A DNA stretch of 64,000 bases from the NCBI RefSeq assembly GCF_001612885.1, contig NZ_BDBH01000004.1, positions 806,001 to 870,000 of the forward strand, read 5' to 3'. This DNA is from Nocardia harenae NBRC 108248. Its GTDB lineage: Bacteria; Actinomycetota; Actinomycetes; Mycobacteriales; Mycobacteriaceae. The notes below the pieces were generated by a model. It did not search any database. It saw only the letters and a list, made by a program, of their open reading frames with translations, and was not told the origin of the DNA. A program made the position numbers and the translations under genes. Below are positions 1 through 7,914 of the stretch, piece after piece (within the stretch, counting starts at the first letter, position 1; every line of letters begins with the position of its first letter).

Positions 1-95
1 AGCGGTGCCGGGTTACCGGCCAGGCAACTCCGGGAACATTCAGTCCCCGTTGTTCTTGGATACTATGGCGGCACGGCTCGACGGAAGGACATCCG

Positions 96-1031
96 ATGCC
101 AGCTCCACGCAGGGCGGCACTGCTTGTGCTCGCCGTATTACTCGGCGCCGCAATATTTCTCGTTCCCGCCGCGCCGGCGTCGGCGACCGGGATCGTGCGC
201 TGGGAGAACCGGGTCAGCGACCGCATCCTGGACATCGGCATCTCCTCGCCGAACCTGGAGGGGCCGGACTGGTCGGTCAAGGTGGTGCGGCTGTTGCTCC
301 CGCCCGGGTGGTCCAAGGACGCGAATCGCACCTGGCCGACGATCTGGGTGCTGCACGGGGGGTTCGACAACCACAGATCGTGGAGTGACAACGGGGATCT
401 GGCGGCGCTGACCGCGGGGCGGGAGGCGATCTTCGTGCTGCCCGAGACCAGTTGGTGCAGTGCGTACACCGACTGGTACAACGGCGGCAACTGGGGGGCT
501 CCGGCCTGGGAGAAGTATCTGCTCGAGGATGTGCGGACGACGCTGGAGTCCGGATACCGGGCCAATACGACGCGCGCCGTCGCGGGCAACTCCATGGGCG
601 GGCTCGGCGCCATGAAGTTCGCGGCGAAGTACAGCGGGATGTTCCAGTCGGCGGCGTCGTTCAGCGGGAATGTCGATCCGCTGCACGAGTCCGGCGCGCC
701 GGGCGGCCCGGACCGGCCGGGGCAGGGCTGCGGCGCGGACTGGCGGCGGGTGTGGGGCGACCTGCCCGCGCAGCGCGACATCTGGCGGGCGAACAATCCG
801 TACAGCCAGGTGAACCGGCTCACCGGCATCCCGCTCTTCGTCTCCTACGGGCAGGCCGACGGGATCGAGGCGCAGTTCTACGAGCAGAACTACCGCTTCG
901 TCGACGCGCTCCAGGGGGCGGGCGCCCAGGTCGACGAGCGCTACGTGCCCGACCAGGGCCACAACTGGGACGCCTGGAGGATCCAGATGGGCAATGCCCT
1001 GCCCATGCTGCTCTCCTCGGTCGGCGCGTAG
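96..1031 (+). CDS. Secreted antigen-85/esterase-D-like alpha/beta hydrolase
   Basis: A 311-residue exported serine esterase of the esterase-D/antigen 85 family (PF00756). The N-terminus is a signal peptide: a basic start, a hydrophobic stretch to about residue 25, and an Ala-rich cleavage region ending near ASA at 28-30. The nucleophile elbow is GNSMGG with Ser166, and a His in QGHNW near the C-terminus is the likely catalytic base. Antigen 85 proteins transfer mycolates in the envelope, and other members act as plain esterases; the sequence does not settle which applies here. The ATG at 96 is preceded by GGAAGGA. The gene converges on a decayed dapA-like gene 15 nt away. Confidence 0.8.
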   Translation: MPAPRRAALLVLAVLLGAAIFLVPAAPASATGIVRWENRVSDRILDIGISSPNLEGPDWSVKVVRLLLPPGWSKDANRTWPTIWVLHGGFDNHRSWSDNGDLAALTAGREAIFVLPETSWCSAYTDWYNGGNWGAPAWEKYLLEDVRTTLESGYRANTTRAVAGNSMGGLGAMKFAAKYSGMFQSAASFSGNVDPLHESGAPGGPDRPGQGCGADWRRVWGDLPAQRDIWRANNPYSQVNRLTGIPLFVSYGQADGIEAQFYEQNYRFVDALQGAGAQVDERYVPDQGHNWDAWRIQMGNALPMLLSSVGA

Positions 1032-1045
1032 CTCGTCCCGGCAAC

Positions 1046-1435
1046 CTAGGCCAGCACCTCGCGGACGACCGCGCCGATGGTCCGCGCCTGCACCGCGTCG
1101 GCGGCGATCAGGGGCGGGCGAACCGCGGCCGGAAAGCCCGGGAGACGTTCCGCGAGAGCGGCTTTGGCGGCGGAGATGTCGACGAGCGGCAGCGCGCGGC
1201 GGCAGGTGCCGTAGCGGTCGAACAGCTCTTGCACCCGGGCCGCCTCGAGCACGGCGCGGCGCTCGGCGTCGGTGCAGGCGGCGAACTCGCCGGTCGTCCC
1301 GTTCACCAGCAGTGCGCGCACCCTGGCCGCGCCGAGCAGGTGCAGCTGGTCGCGCACCGCCGCCGGGTCGACCGCGCCCGAGCGCTGGAACGGGGTCAGG
1401 GCGGCGGCGACCGGGGAGAGGGCGCGGGCGGACAT
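1046..1435 (-). pseudogene. Dihydrodipicolinate-synthase-family protein with large internal deletion
   Basis: The frame codes for 129 residues, against about 290-300 for the DapA family. Residues 1-68 match the family N-terminus, including LTPF and the NGTTGE substrate-binding motif near 45-50. The sequence then jumps directly into a C-terminal family segment (ELFDRYG, then DISAAKAAL). The middle of the barrel, with the Schiff-base lysine and catalytic Tyr, is missing, so an active aldolase is very unlikely. The frame is still open, which fits an in-frame deletion of roughly 160 codons. A sequence-assembly collapse is the alternative. Confidence 0.6.
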
Positions 1436-1481
1436 CTGTCCGGGACTAGGTAATGTCGATCTTCGCGGCACAGGAGGTTCG

Positions 1482-2276
1482 ATGGTCAGCTTTTTCACAC
1501 CGGACGGCGATGCGATGATCCCGGAGCCGATCGCGCGCAGCAGCTGGGGCGGCGGGCACCTCGGCGGCCCCGCCGTATGCGGGCTCATGGCGCGCGAGGT
1601 CGAGCGGTACTGCCCGGAGGGGTTCGTGCCCGCCCGGATGACCGCCGACCTCTTCCGCCCGGTGCGGGACCTGCCGATCACCGTGCAGAGCGAGGTGGTG
1701 CGCACCGGAAGGCGGATCACCGTCGCGGACGCCAGGATCGTGCAGGACGGCGCGGTGCGCGCCCGCTCGACCGTGGTCTTCCTGAGCACCGGCGCTCCGC
1801 CGCCGGGGCAGCTCTGGCGCCCGGAGCGCGAGCTGCCGGTGCCGCCGGTCGGCATCGTGCCGCCGGAGGGCGGGCCCCCGCTCTTCCGCAGCGGCGCGTC
1901 GGAGTGGTCGGGCGAGTACGCCGACCACCAGAACGCCGAGCGCAAGATCTCCTGGCACGCCATTCCCGCGCTGGTCGCCGGGGAGAAGCTGACCCCGTTC
2001 CAGCACGCCGCCATGGTCGGCGACACCGCCAACCACATCTGCCACTGGGGCTCCGCGGACGCGGCCTACATCAACGCCGACATGACGCTCACGCTCTCCC
2101 GGCTGCCCATCGGCTTCGAGCTCGGGCTGCGCGCCGAGGACTCGCTCGCCTCCGACGGCGTCTCCATCGGCACCGCCACCATGTACGACCGCATCGGCCC
2201 GCTCGGCACCTGCGTGGTGAGCTCGCTCTCGAACGCGGACCAGCTCATCCACCACAACGCGCCCGGCGCTGAATGA
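1482..2276 (+). CDS. Acyl-CoA thioesterase-like hotdog protein
   Basis: A 264-residue protein resembling the TesB-like double-hotdog thioesterase family of actinobacteria. Conserved features are the N-terminal RSSWGGGHLGGP segment, which lines the hotdog helix, and the LFRPVRDLPI strand. The second hotdog carries the family's GDTANHICHWGS and YINADMTL segments. It probably hydrolyses acyl-CoA or another acyl thioester in the cytoplasm, with unknown chain length. The frame is open much further upstream, but the ATG at 1482 has a clear AGGAGG 5 nt before it. It diverges from the decayed dapA-like gene, with only 46 nt between their starts. Confidence 0.75.
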   Translation: MVSFFTPDGDAMIPEPIARSSWGGGHLGGPAVCGLMAREVERYCPEGFVPARMTADLFRPVRDLPITVQSEVVRTGRRITVADARIVQDGAVRARSTVVFLSTGAPPPGQLWRPERELPVPPVGIVPPEGGPPLFRSGASEWSGEYADHQNAERKISWHAIPALVAGEKLTPFQHAAMVGDTANHICHWGSADAAYINADMTLTLSRLPIGFELGLRAEDSLASDGVSIGTATMYDRIGPLGTCVVSSLSNADQLIHHNAPGAE

Positions 2277-2516
2277 TGCACTGATCGATATCTCGATAAC
2301 CGACAGCTTCGGACGCGGGCGCCTTCCTGGCTGCCGGGGCGGCGCGCGGCTCGGCACCGATCTGTTCCCGCTCGGTACTGTCGTCCCCACCGAAGTGGTG
2401 GCGGCTCCGAGCACTCCGGTTAACAACGGGCGCGCGCGCGGATATCTTCGGGCGGAACCCGCCGTGCGCCCGGACCCGGACCACGCCGGACGGGTTCGCG
2501 CTCCCTGGAGGCAGCC

Positions 2517-3458
2517 GTGCCAACTCCCCTCGTCCGGATCTCCGCAACTGCGGCGGCGCTCGCCCTCGCCGTCCTCTCCCTGACCGCCTGCGACGACGAG
2601 ACCGGCACCGCGACCCCGGCCGCCCCGTCGTCGGCCGCCCCGGCCGCGGGCGTCCCGGCGCCGGGTGGCCGCTCGGGGCAGTCCACCGTGCGCACCATCG
2701 GCAAGACCGGCTGGTACGACGATTTCACCATCACCGTGGACCGGGCCACCGTGGTCCCGGACCAGTACGGCGGGGCCGCGGTGACCATCGACCTCACCTA
2801 CGCCAATACCGGCCTCACCGACCGCATGCTCGGCCTCACCCCGACGCTGCTGGTCAACGGCGAACTCGACGGCGGGGCGACCTTCGACAGCCCGACCGTC
2901 GCCGCGGGCGGCAAGGGCAAGGGCAGGGCCGAGACCCCGGTGCAGTCGCTGGACGACGCCGAGCACCTGATCGACACCCTGACCATCGTCTACGGCACCG
3001 CCACCGACAACCAGACCATCATTCCGCTGGACGCAGGCGAGCAGGTGCAGAGCGTGCAGCCGCGCAGCTTCCCGATCACCGCCACGCTCACCCAGGGCGA
3101 CACCACCGCGACCGTCACCGAGGCCACCCTGCACCCCAGCTACAGCACCGGCGACCGCGGCAGGTCCGATCTCGCGCTGCACGTGACGCTCACCGGCGGC
3201 GGCGGAATTCCGGCGGGCGGCGCGAACATCTACTACCAGTACTTCAGCGTCCGCACCCCGGACGGCCGCACCGTGCCCGCCGATTTCAAGGGGCCGATCA
3301 ACGAGCTGCTCGCCGCGAACCAGACCATCGACAAACCGGACAACTTCGCGGTCTTCGTCGTCGACTCCCCCGGCACCGGCACGTACACCCTCTCCTACAA
3401 CGCGCTCGGCGCCGAGGGCGAGGGCTCCGCACCCACCGCGGCCTTCACCCTGAACTGA
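2517..3458 (+). CDS. Putative lipoprotein
   Basis: A 313-residue protein of unknown function with a type II signal peptide. The hydrophobic stretch ends in the lipobox LTAC with Cys25 as the likely lipidated residue. A Thr/Ala/Pro-rich tether follows at about 26-55. The mature part is rich in beta-strand-like segments (FTITVDRATVV, TIDLTYANTG), as in DUF4352-type immunoglobulin-like extracytoplasmic proteins; that assignment is tentative. The start is GTG. The 240 nt upstream hold no other gene, and a strong hairpin follows the stop. Confidence 0.65.
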   Translation: MPTPLVRISATAAALALAVLSLTACDDETGTATPAAPSSAAPAAGVPAPGGRSGQSTVRTIGKTGWYDDFTITVDRATVVPDQYGGAAVTIDLTYANTGLTDRMLGLTPTLLVNGELDGGATFDSPTVAAGGKGKGRAETPVQSLDDAEHLIDTLTIVYGTATDNQTIIPLDAGEQVQSVQPRSFPITATLTQGDTTATVTEATLHPSYSTGDRGRSDLALHVTLTGGGGIPAGGANIYYQYFSVRTPDGRTVPADFKGPINELLAANQTIDKPDNFAVFVVDSPGTGTYTLSYNALGAEGEGSAPTAAFTLN

Positions 3459-3472
3459 CCCCCGGAAACGCC

Positions 3473-3510
3473 GACGGCGGCCCCGCACCTCATCGTGCGG
3501 GGCCGCCGTC
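3473..3510. terminator. Bidirectional hairpin terminator
   Basis: A perfect 16-bp inverted repeat (GACGGCGGCCCCGCAC, loop ctcatc, complementary arm). It lies between two convergent genes, 15 nt after the lipoprotein stop and 11 nt after the stop of the small secreted protein on the other strand. There is no T-tract, as is usual in actinobacteria. Confidence 0.8.
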
Positions 3511-3521
3511 GCCGGTGACCG

Positions 3522-3803
3522 CTACCTGGCGGCCGAACCGGAGCCGATCAGGTTGCCGAGTCCGGTGAGCAGGTTCGACGAACCGGCGCTCCACCCGTCC
3601 AGGTAGGGGTTCGGGTAGCCCTCGACGACCGGCGTCGGCAGCGGCTTCACCCCGCCCGAGCCGGTGACAAGGAGCCGGGTGAGGCCATCGGCGAAGTTGG
3701 CCGAGCCGGTGCCGACATCGGTCTGCGCCGACGCCACGCCGGAGCCGCCGAGCACGATGCCCGCGGCGATCGCGGCCACACCGAACGCACGAATTGTGCT
3801 CAT
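3522..3803 (-). CDS. Small secreted protein of unknown function
   Basis: A 93-residue exported protein. It has a signal peptide with predicted cleavage after VASA at residue 26. The mature part is 67 residues, Gly/Ser/Leu-rich and without Cys, and contains YPNPYLDGW and the repeated-looking SSNLLTGLGNLIGSGSA. No family was recognised. The start is ATG at 3803. A perfect palindrome lies about 27-43 nt upstream. The gene ends at a terminator shared with the convergent lipoprotein gene. Confidence 0.6.
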   Translation of the reverse strand: MSTIRAFGVAAIAAGIVLGGSGVASAQTDVGTGSANFADGLTRLLVTGSGGVKPLPTPVVEGYPNPYLDGWSAGSSNLLTGLGNLIGSGSAAR

Positions 3804-3829
3804 ACATTCCCTCTTCTCGAAAATCGCGC

Positions 3830-3846
3830 CGGTAGCTCAGCTACCG
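3830..3846. promoter_or_regulatory. Perfect palindrome upstream of small secreted protein gene
   Basis: CGGTAGCT-c-AGCTACCG is a perfect 8-1-8 inverted repeat, 27-43 nt before the ATG of the small secreted gene on the minus strand. It could be an operator or a 5'-UTR hairpin. No binding protein can be named. Confidence 0.4.
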
Positions 3847-3980
3847 CCGGCCAATGTCTAGGCAGCCGATGCCGCCATCGCGCGTCCGGCGGATGAACGC
3901 GGGGGCAATGGCCGGTGACCACCCGCTCCGACCCCGCTCAACCGGACAATTCCGGCGCGCACGGAGCGGTGGCGTGCGGT

Positions 3981-3986
3981 TACGCT
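3981..3986 (+). promoter_or_regulatory. Probable -10 element for a leaderless transcript
   Basis: TACGCT ends 7 nt before the GTG at 3994. This TAnnnT spacing is typical of actinobacterial promoters in which transcription starts at the first base of the start codon. No Shine-Dalgarno sequence is present. Confidence 0.4.
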
Positions 3987-3993
3987 CGATTCC

Positions 3994-4830
3994 GTGCGAC
4001 TCTCGCGACGGCAGCTGTACCTCGGCGCGGAGTTCGCGCTGCTCTTCGGTGGCGGCGCCGCCCTCTACAACGCCAGGTTCCGCGGCACCTCACCGATTCC
4101 GGTGCTGATCGCGCTCGGGGCCGGGGTGACCAGGCAGCTGCGCCGCTCGGCCACCTTCGACCGCAGGGCCTTCTGGCGCGCCGGCGCGCTGCGTCCGGAA
4201 GCCGGGTCGATGGCGCTGCTGGCGGGGGCGAGCGCGGCCGCGCTCACCGGGGCGGTGGCGGCGGTGCGCCCGGCCGATCTCTTCGAGCTGCCGCGCAGGC
4301 ACCCGGGGCTGTGGGCCGCGGTCATGGTACTGTACCCGGTGCTCAGCGTGTACCCGCAGGAGCTGGTGTTCCGCGCCTTCGTCTTCGACCGCTACGCCCC
4401 GGTCTTCGGCGACGGCACGGCGATGATCGCGGCCAGCGCGGCCGCGTTCGGCATCGTGCACATCGCCTTCGGCAGCTGGATCTCGGTGCTGCTCAGCGGG
4501 GCGGGCGGGGTGCTCTTCGCGCTGCGCTACCGGCGCACCGGCTCGCTCTTCGCGGCCACCGTCGAGCACTCGATCTACGGCGTGCTCGTCTTCACCGTCG
4601 GGCTCGGGCGGTACTTCTACCACGGCGCGGCGGAGGCCACGCTCGCCGCCGCGGCGCCGGCGGCGGCGCGCACCACGGCGGCCCCGTCCGGGGACGGGGC
4701 CGCTGCTGGCTCCGCGCTCAGCGCGCGCCGGTCGTGGTCGACGTCGGCGATTCGGTCGTGGTGGCGGCGGATCCGGTCGTCGTCGCCTGCGGCGTCGTGG
4801 TCGGCGGCGCCGCTACCTGCGGGGTGGTGA
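3994..4830 (+). CDS. CPBP-family membrane protease-like protein with aberrant tail
   Basis: A polytopic membrane protein of the CPBP (CAAX protease and bacteriocin-processing) family. The family motif EExxxR appears as QELVFR near residue 125, with the first Glu changed to Gln. Two later motifs carry the expected histidines (VHIAFGS and EHSIYG). The normal family C-terminus is reached near FYHGAAE at about residue 210. The frame then continues about 65 residues through a strong hairpin and into the antisense of the cutinase-like gene, giving an Arg/Trp/Ser-rich tail. That tail looks like stop loss and is probably not ancestral. Protease activity is uncertain because of the Gln. Confidence 0.6.
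   Translation: MRLSRRQLYLGAEFALLFGGGAALYNARFRGTSPIPVLIALGAGVTRQLRRSATFDRRAFWRAGALRPEAGSMALLAGASAAALTGAVAAVRPADLFELPRRHPGLWAAVMVLYPVLSVYPQELVFRAFVFDRYAPVFGDGTAMIAASAAAFGIVHIAFGSWISVLLSGAGGVLFALRYRRTGSLFAATVEHSIYGVLVFTVGLGRYFYHGAAEATLAAAAPAAARTTAAPSGDGAAAGSALSARRSWSTSAIRSWWRRIRSSSPAASWSAAPLPAGW
4678..4703. terminator. Hairpin terminator after the cutinase-like gene
   Basis: An 11-bp perfect stem (GCGGCCCCGTC, loop cggg, complementary arm), 15 nt after the stop of the minus-strand cutinase-like gene. It lies inside the extended reading frame of the convergent CPBP gene. Confidence 0.7.
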
Positions 4831-6376
4831 CCGGCGCGGGCGTCGTGGCCGGCGCCGCGCTCTCCGTGGTCGTGGCCCCCGCGGCGCTGCTCGACGCCGA
4901 GCTGCCCGGCGTCCCGGTCGCGGTGGTCGTCGCGGTCGGCTTCGCGGTGGTGGTGGCCGTCGGCTTGGCCGTGGTGCTCTGCACGGCGGCCTGCACGGTG
5001 GCGTAATCCTCCGCCTGCGGCTTGGCCTTGGTATCCACCGGCTCCCCGGCCTGCGCCTGCTTGGCCAGGTGGGTCAGCCAGGCGGCGGCGTACTGCGCCG
5101 AGGTGAGCGGCCGGTCGTTGCCCGGGTCGGCGTCGTCCCAGTAGTCGAAGTGGTGGCCGGTGTGGTCGGGGCCGAGGGTGAGCTGGTACGGGTCGCTCAT
5201 GACGACCGGGATGGTGTTCTCGTTGGTGACGATCAGCCCGACGATCTCGTTCAGGATCTTCTGCGGCAGGTAGGCCAGCGGCGAGAGCTCGTCCGCGGCG
5301 ATGGTGTCGGCCTTGGCCGGCTTCTGCGGCGCGGCCGCCGGGTCGTACTGCGGATCGGAGACCCGGAGCAGCACGTCCAGGAAGGTCTCGTCGCTCTGCA
5401 TCCAGTTGCCGAGCCCCTGCGCCTGGATATCGGCGAAGGCGGCGAGCGCGATCCGGCCGAGCGCCACCGCGACGTCGGCGCCGGTGGCCGGGGTCAGCCC
5501 CTCCGCCTGCAGCCGGTCGACGTCGAGCTGCCTGCCCACGTTCACCACGAGCTGCAGCAGCGAGATGTTCTCCGGGGCGGCGCAGGTCAGGTCGCCGTCC
5601 GAGCAGAAGGAGGCGATCTTGCCGTCGAGCGCGCCGAAGCCGCCGCTGGTGCCTGCGACCGCGCCCTGCCCGGAGGCAGGCGTGCAGGTGGCGCCCTGGT
5701 ACTTCTGGTCGAAGCCGTCCGGGTTGCTGCAGGCGTTGGCGGCGCCGATGAACGGGCCGTCGCCGGGCGAGCGGCCGGAGTCGGCGAGGATCACCACGCC
5801 GACCACGTCGTCCGGGTCGACGATGCCGTACTCGCCGTCGGCGCCGGGCTGCTGGTTGCCGATCTCCATCGCGACCCGGCGCACCACGTCGGCGCCCTCG
5901 CTGTACCCGACGATGGCGAAGCGGGTGTCCGGGCAGGCCGCGCTGATCTCGCTCATGACCTGCTTGGTGTTGGCGACGCCGGTCTCGACCGCGTCCTCGT
6001 AGCTGGACATGTTCGCCGGGTAGGCGATGTAGACGGCGGCGTAGGAGTCCGGGTCGACGGCGCCGTCGGGCGCGTTGACCACCGGGTCGACCCACTCGCT
6101 GTTGTGGTCGCCCGCGAGCGCGGCGGGCAGCGGCTTGCCGTCGGCGTCGACCAGCAGCTTGGTGCTGTCCTGGGCGGGCGCGTCGTTGCGGCCGGCGACC
6201 GAGATGGTCACCATGTCGTGGCACTCGGTGACCGAGCTGGTGAGCTGCGTGGCATCCTCGCGCCCCGGCGCGCTGATGGCCCAGGTCGCGGCCACGATGG
6301 CCACCACCCCGAGCGTGGCGGGCGCGACCACCGCGGCGGCGATGCGGTGGCGCGCGAAGAAATCCCGAAGAGGCAT
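4718..6376 (-). CDS. Membrane-anchored cutinase-like serine esterase
   Basis: A 552-residue cutinase-family (PF01083) carboxylesterase related to mycobacterial Culp proteins. Residues 13-36 form one hydrophobic anchor or signal segment. The catalytic domain follows, with the cutinase elbow GYSEGAD (Ser159) and paired cysteines. After the esterase domain comes a second conserved region, then a Thr/Ala/Pro-rich tail of about 85 residues with TTAKPTA repeats. Such tails are often glycosylated cell-wall spacers. It probably hydrolyses lipid or polyester substrates at the envelope. The ATG at 6376, preceded by AGGAA, is chosen over an upstream in-frame start because it leaves a proper signal sequence. 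Confidence 0.75.
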   Translation of the reverse strand: MPLRDFFARHRIAAAVVAPATLGVVAIVAATWAISAPGREDATQLTSSVTECHDMVTISVAGRNDAPAQDSTKLLVDADGKPLPAALAGDHNSEWVDPVVNAPDGAVDPDSYAAVYIAYPANMSSYEDAVETGVANTKQVMSEISAACPDTRFAIVGYSEGADVVRRVAMEIGNQQPGADGEYGIVDPDDVVGVVILADSGRSPGDGPFIGAANACSNPDGFDQKYQGATCTPASGQGAVAGTSGGFGALDGKIASFCSDGDLTCAAPENISLLQLVVNVGRQLDVDRLQAEGLTPATGADVAVALGRIALAAFADIQAQGLGNWMQSDETFLDVLLRVSDPQYDPAAAPQKPAKADTIAADELSPLAYLPQKILNEIVGLIVTNENTIPVVMSDPYQLTLGPDHTGHHFDYWDDADPGNDRPLTSAQYAAAWLTHLAKQAQAGEPVDTKAKPQAEDYATVQAAVQSTTAKPTATTTAKPTATTTATGTPGSSASSSAAGATTTESAAPATTPAPVTTPQVAAPPTTTPQATTTGSAATTTESPTSTTTGAR

Positions 6377-6516
6377 CCCGGTATCCGTTCCTGATTCGAC
6401 AAGCGGACGGACAGGCCCCCCGACGGGCCGTATGTCACCAGGCACGTCGGGATTCGAGGGGTTGGTGTTACGGGTGGTTCTCCACTGATCTTCCGTCGCG
6501 CGGATCACACCCGTAT

Positions 6517-6538
6517 AGTCGAACTCGGTTATTCGACT
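6517..6538 (+). promoter_or_regulatory. Inverted-repeat operator and -10 region upstream of padR-like gene
   Basis: AGTCGAA-N8-TTCGACT is a 22-bp inverted repeat. It overlaps the end of a TATAGT -10-like hexamer at 6514-6519 and lies 18-39 nt before the start of the PadR-type gene. A further TTCGAC copy begins at 6538. The arrangement fits autoregulation; PadR proteins commonly bind inverted repeats with an 8-nt spacer. Confidence 0.5.
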
Positions 6539-6555
6539 TCGACTGATGGGCCCCG

Positions 6556-7137
6556 ATGCCGCCTCGCGCCGCCCGCACCCCGCTCACCCTCGCGGTGCTG
6601 AGCCTGCTCGCCGAGTGCCCGCGGCACCCGTACGAGATGCAGTCGCTGATCCGGCAGCGCCACGTCGGCGACGTGGTGCGGCTGCGCGGCGGCTCGCTCT
6701 ACGACGCCATCGCCCGGCTGGTGCGCGTCGGGCTGATCGAGGCGATCTGCTCGGCCCGCAACGGCGCCCGCCCGGAGCGCACCGTCTACGCCGTCACCCC
6801 GGCGGGCCGGGTGCAGCTCACCGAGCAGCTGCGCGAGTACCTGGGCGAGCAGGCCGAGGAGTTCCCGGTCTTCCCGGCCGGGCTCGCGCACGCCCTGCAC
6901 CTGCCCGCCGCCGAGGTGGCGGCGCTGCTGCGCCGCCGGGCGGCCGCGCTCACCGCCCGGATCGCGGAGGTGGACGCCGATCTGGGAGTCGCGACCGCCG
7001 CGGCGGTCCCGCGCGCGCTGCTGCTCGAAGCCGAGTACGCCCAGATCCTGCGCCGCGCCGAGCTGGCGTGGCTGAACGGGATCGTCACCGAACTGGAGTC
7101 GGGCGCGCTCGCCTGGCCGGAACTGGAGGAACAGTGA
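6556..7137 (+). CDS. PadR-family transcriptional regulator
   Basis: A 193-residue PadR-type repressor. Residues 1-85 form the winged helix (LTLAVLSLLAECPRHPYEMQ, then GGSLYDAIARL, then the wing around ERTVYAVTPAG). The C-terminal part, from about residue 100, is Ala/Leu/Glu-rich and should form the antiparallel dimerisation helices, with acidic QAEEFPVFPAGLA at its base. Its stop overlaps the GTG of the next gene by 4 nt, so the two are co-translated. An inverted repeat over the -10 box suggests it represses its own operon. Confidence 0.8.
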   Translation: MPPRAARTPLTLAVLSLLAECPRHPYEMQSLIRQRHVGDVVRLRGGSLYDAIARLVRVGLIEAICSARNGARPERTVYAVTPAGRVQLTEQLREYLGEQAEEFPVFPAGLAHALHLPAAEVAALLRRRAAALTARIAEVDADLGVATAAAVPRALLLEAEYAQILRRAELAWLNGIVTELESGALAWPELEEQ

Positions 7138-7574
7138 ATCGGGTCGCCCTGCCGCGCAAGGTGCGGTTCTTCAACGTGGTCATCAAGGGGTTGCAGCGGG
7201 TGGGCATCGCGCTCGGCCCGGTCACCGTGCTGACGGTGCGCGGCCGCAAGAGCGGGCAGCCGCGCAGCACGCCGGTGACCCCGTTCGGGGTGGACGGCGC
7301 CGAGTACGTGCTCAGCGGCATCCCCGGCTCGGCGTGGGCGCACAATGTGCGCGCCGCGGGCACAGTCGAGCTGCGCAGCGGCCGCCGCACCCGCACCGCG
7401 CGCATGGTGGAGATTCCGGTCGCCGAGCGGGGGCCGATCCTGCGCGCCTTCGTCGAGCAGGTGCCGCGCGGGGTGGAGATGATGCGGGACGCCGGGGTGG
7501 TGCGGACCGGGGCGGTCGAGGAGTTCGAGGCCGCCGCCGACCGGCTGGCGCCGTTCCGCATCGACCCGGTCTGA
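7134..7574 (+). CDS. F420/deazaflavin-dependent nitroreductase-family protein
   Basis: A 146-residue member of the Ddn/deazaflavin-dependent oxidoreductase family (PF04075), a split beta-barrel fold found mainly in F420-making actinomycetes. The family signature is VLTVRGRKSGQPRSTPVTPF near residues 34-53, followed by SAWAHNVRAAG and a RTARMVEIP strand. Substrates of these proteins are varied (quinones, aflatoxins, nitroimidazole drugs), and none can be chosen here. The GTG start overlaps the PadR-type gene stop, so control by that regulator is likely. Confidence 0.75.
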   Translation: MNRVALPRKVRFFNVVIKGLQRVGIALGPVTVLTVRGRKSGQPRSTPVTPFGVDGAEYVLSGIPGSAWAHNVRAAGTVELRSGRRTRTARMVEIPVAERGPILRAFVEQVPRGVEMMRDAGVVRTGAVEEFEAAADRLAPFRIDPV

Positions 7575-7650
7575 GCGCGGGCCGGGCGGAGACCGCCGGG
7601 CGCAGCCGCCCTGCGCCCTCCTCCGCGGTGCGGCGGGTCGATTCTCGGGG

Positions 7651-7902
7651 TCAGCCCGGCGCCCGGCGCCGCCCCGCCCCGCGTTCGCGCCGCGCGGAAT
7701 CGTAGGCCGCGCGGGCCCGCTCCACCTCGGCCAGGTTCGGCGACCAGTCGGCCAGCGCGGCGAAGAGCGGCGCGAGACTCGTTCCGAGCGCGGTGATCTC
7801 GTACACCACCCGCGGCGGCACCTCGGCGAAGTAGGTGCGCGAGACCAACCCGTCGCGCTCCAGGTGCCGGAGCCGCTCGGTGAGCACCTTCGGTGTGATG
7901 CT
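7651..7902 (-). pseudogene. HxlR-family regulator lacking its N-terminal half
   Basis: The open frame contains the second half of an HxlR winged helix: SITPKVLTERLRHLERDGLV, the wing PPRVVYEITALG, then the C-terminal helix. The expected first half (the conserved Cys region and WTLLILRxL helix) is absent. The match begins at 7902, only 12 nt from the divergent reductase ATG at 7915, so there is no room for the missing part or for an intergenic promoter. No plausible start codon with a ribosome site exists. This looks like a deletion remnant of a formerly intact hxlR/reductase divergent pair. Confidence 0.65.
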
Positions 7903-7914
7903 AGAGGAACGACC

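Noticed and set aside
6376..6508. An N-terminal extension of the cutinase-like protein up to 6508
   Set aside because: The extra 44 residues are polar and would bury the signal/anchor segment. The ATG at 6376 has a ribosome site and starts directly before that segment.
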